This document shows, in pieces, positions 62,136 to 64,000 of a stretch of 64,000 bases of DNA (its first letter is position 1; every line of letters starts with the position of its first letter). The translations under genes and the position numbers were made by a program. The notes under the pieces were generated by a model. That model did not search any database and had not been told where the DNA came from. It saw nothing but the letters and a program-made list of their open reading frames with translations. This stretch comes from Benincasa hispida (Eukaryota > Streptophyta > Magnoliopsida > Cucurbitales > Cucurbitaceae): NCBI RefSeq assembly GCF_009727055.1, contig NC_052350.1, positions 1,825,758 through 1,889,757 on the forward strand, given 5' to 3'.

Positions 62136-64000
62136 ATCGACGCATGGATACCATTGACTTGGGCAAGCAAGATTAACCATTTGCAGGGGATGTGATTGCG
62201 GTAATTCTGAGAACTTCTTTCAATCAGCATCCCTATCTATGTTTACTTTCTTTCTTTACAACTTTCCTTTACTGCTTTCTAAATTGCGTTATTTACTGCT
62301 TATTAGAATTAGCTTTTAATGCTTTCTGTATTTACCTTCAATTTAATCCAGCTGAGTATTTCCATGTCATGTTTAATTTCTTTAATTTGTATGCATTAGT
62401 AGCGTTTTTCTTAACTTTTGTGAATGACTGGATGAAACATTGAACATCGCAAAGTCTTTTCGACTTGCGTTATTGATGAATTAAAAAGAAAAATTAAAAT
62501 TGGTATGTAACGCAATGATGGGTGCATTGTGGGATAATAAGAGACACCTTGCATCCATTACACTCAACTGCAATGCGTTGAGGGGTATGTTGCGCATGTA
62601 TGTGTCCTTTGCCCATCCTTAGTGAAAATGCACTATGTTGAGGTAGTGTTGCGCTNNNNNNNNNNNNNNNNNNNNNNNNNNNNNNNNNNNNCGCAAGTCA
62701 TAGCAACTTGCGTTGATGAAAAAAGAAATTATATAATGAAATAAAACACATTCAGTGTGCATGGCGATAATGGACGCATCTTGAACTAACAAGAGACACC
62801 TTGCATCCATTACACCCAAATGCATTGCATTGAGGGGTGTGTTGCACACGTATGTGTCCTTTGCCCATCCTTAGTGAAAATGCACTATGTTGAGGTAGTG
62901 TTGCGCTGGTAGAAATACTGTGCGCCCGATCCTCTAGAAATGCATTGAATTAAGGGGTGTGCTACGGGGATGCATGCGTCGTTGCCTGTCCTCAGCAAAA
63001 ATGTATTGCGTTAATGAAAGCACGGTGTTAAATTTTAATCGTGCACCCGTCTGAATCAAATTCAAAAGATAATTTCAATTCATTATTTTTCTGAGTTAGC
63101 TAAATTCTTTGATTCTTTGTACAGACCAAAAATTTTCTGTATTGCGTTATTTGTAATTATTTGTAACTTAGTTAATTTTCAATACAACTAAGTAGCAATT
63201 CTCTCTATTTGCTTGCGCCTTTTTCTTTATCATCCTTTGTCAATATTTGCGATATTCTTGATCTTTTATTTTTTATGTTCTTCATTGCGTTGCCATGATG
63301 TATAATATATTCATACCTAGAAACATTTCCCACACTTTGTAAATTCTAACTAACACTTAGTTAATACGTAGCTTAGCAATGCTTTACCTTTTATCTTTCA
63401 AAGTTCTACTCAAACTTTCTTTTTGAAATTTTTTCTAAGTGTTTGTCTATTCTATCCAAACAACGCAATGAGGACCTTGTGCATCTCTAAATTTGGAGGT
63501 AGGGAAGGTCTGAGCATATGAGATCAAGATTATGCGGTCTTTAAGAAAATGCGTTCATTTTCTGTCAAAAAAAAATTCAATAAATTTTCATACAAAACTC
63601 CAATGTTAACGCAAGGGAAAACTAAAAAATAATCCCAAACTGATAAGAGTTAGTTGTGAAAGGAACCTGCTCGTAGTTGGATGTTCGCATAAGACCCGTT
63701 GGTGCAAGCCAAAATGAAGGTGGGTTTCCAAGAACAACGCAATATGAAAAAGAAAAGAAAAATAAAAGAATGCAAGAGACAACTCCTCTGAATATCATGA
63801 GTTAAAGTTGAAATTGGCACACAACCGTGGTTGGATGTTCGCATGAAACCCGTGGGAACAAGCCAAAACAAAGGGTGTAACCATGATCAACGGTCTCTAA
63901 TAAATGACGCAAGATTTGACCACCGCATACGGACGCATCAAGTTGTTTTGATAAAGAAGAGGTAAACATTCTATTTGAAACTAGAAAAGCATTTTTTAGC
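62136..64000 (+). other. Gypsy-B2 3' untranslated region
   Basis: No gene. It contains GTGCATTG/GCGTTGAGGGGTGTG tandem-like repeats (62490-63020) around a gap, and an AAATTTGGAGGTAGGG purine tract at 63486. The segment 63470-64000 is shared in reverse with B1 30800-31330. ORFs at 62192 and 63650 are noncoding noise. Unlike B1, no charged accessory ORF is found between integrase and this region. Confidence 0.75.
62515..62907. repeat. Repeated segment around a 36-N gap
   Basis: GAGACACCTTGCATCCATTAC to TGAGGTAGTGTTGCGCT at 62539-62655 recurs at 62785-62907 on the other side of the gap 62656-62691, with a few changes. B1 35280-35460 has a single related copy in reverse. This could be a real tandem repeat that broke the assembly, or an unmerged overlap. 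Confidence 0.75.

Larger units (their letters stand above)
54850..64000 (+). mobile_element. Gypsy-B2, Athila-like Ty3/gypsy element (3' end outside)
   Basis: 5' LTR 54850-56821, PBS 56822-56839, gag 57034-58336, protease, RT, RNase H, integrase to 62135, then the 3' noncoding region. The order PR-RT-RH-IN and the gag and RT sequences are of the Athila type. Homology of 63470-63990 to B1 30800-31330 shows the 3' LTR should begin a few hundred bases beyond the window. It is inserted in Copia-F. It is the only element here with recognisable gypsy pol. Confidence 0.9.

Noticed and set aside
1..64000. tRNA, rRNA, snoRNA or microRNA genes
   Set aside because: I looked for tRNA B-box and cloverleaf patterns and rRNA-like blocks by eye and saw none. 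The tRNA-like matches are primer binding sites. A covariance-model scan would be decisive.
1..64000. Endogenous pararetrovirus or envelope-bearing retrovirus
   Set aside because: The pol domains are copia (IN before RT) or Athila gypsy. No movement protein, coat or transmembrane envelope-like segment is visible.

Overview
This is a gene-poor, transposon-saturated stretch of a flowering-plant genome, most likely a eudicot. I found no intact host gene, no RNA gene and no CRISPR array. Evidence for a plant: Ty1/copia elements whose primer binding sites match initiator tRNA-Met (TGGTATCAGAGC), Athila-like Ty3/gypsy elements with PBS of the TGGCG..TTG..GGGGA type, a MULE with a plant MuDR-type transposase and an Ulp1-like peptidase relic, and a CACTA element. 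The copia gag proteins resemble ones I associate with cucurbits such as melon, but that is recall and is low confidence.

Layout. (1) 1-4917: minus-strand internal domain of Copia-A1 (RNase H, RT, IN, PR, gag, leader). It is stitched together at 3252-3289 by a mate-pair junction adapter. (2) 4918-28062: plus-strand Copia-E inserted in the A1 leader. It has two LTRs, a 5-bp target-site duplication GCATC, PBS and PPT. Inside it lie a minus-strand Copia-C element (10180-22601), which itself holds a solo LTR (C2) in its RNase H, a truncated LTR-D, and a solo LTR-D in Copia-E's own RNase H. (3) 28063-40022: the rest of the A1 leader and its LTR. The LTR is split by a minus-strand gypsy element, B1, that keeps gag but has no pol and carries a long K/E-rich accessory ORF. 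(4) 40023-45703: leaders and LTRs of two more A-family elements (A2, A3), with a solo LTR-D in the A2 leader. (5) 45704-53659: a MULE carrying an Ulp1-like pseudogene. Its transposase is split by a 4.7-kb non-autonomous CACTA element, which holds a solo A-family LTR (A5). (6) 53660-54849: LTR-E scrap and an unrelated copia RT fragment. (7) 54850-64000: plus-strand gypsy element B2 (LTR, PBS, gag-pol relic, 3' region), running off the window.

All protein-coding remnants are decayed by stops and frameshifts. Many of the stops are explained by C-to-T changes, for example CAG to TAG. At least nine insertions can be ordered, and five have exact or near-exact target-site duplications.

Two signals deserve most attention. 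First, irregular arrays of the palindrome CTAAACGATCGTTTAG and its variants occur in three unrelated element types (the Copia-E leader, A-family LTRs and the CACTA interior). Second, the sequence holds several assembly artefacts: two uncut Tn5/Nextera mate-pair junctions, two single-N joins flanked by exact 51-55 bp repeats, and gaps flanked by unmerged duplications. The artefacts create false ORFs and false duplications that would mislead a reader.
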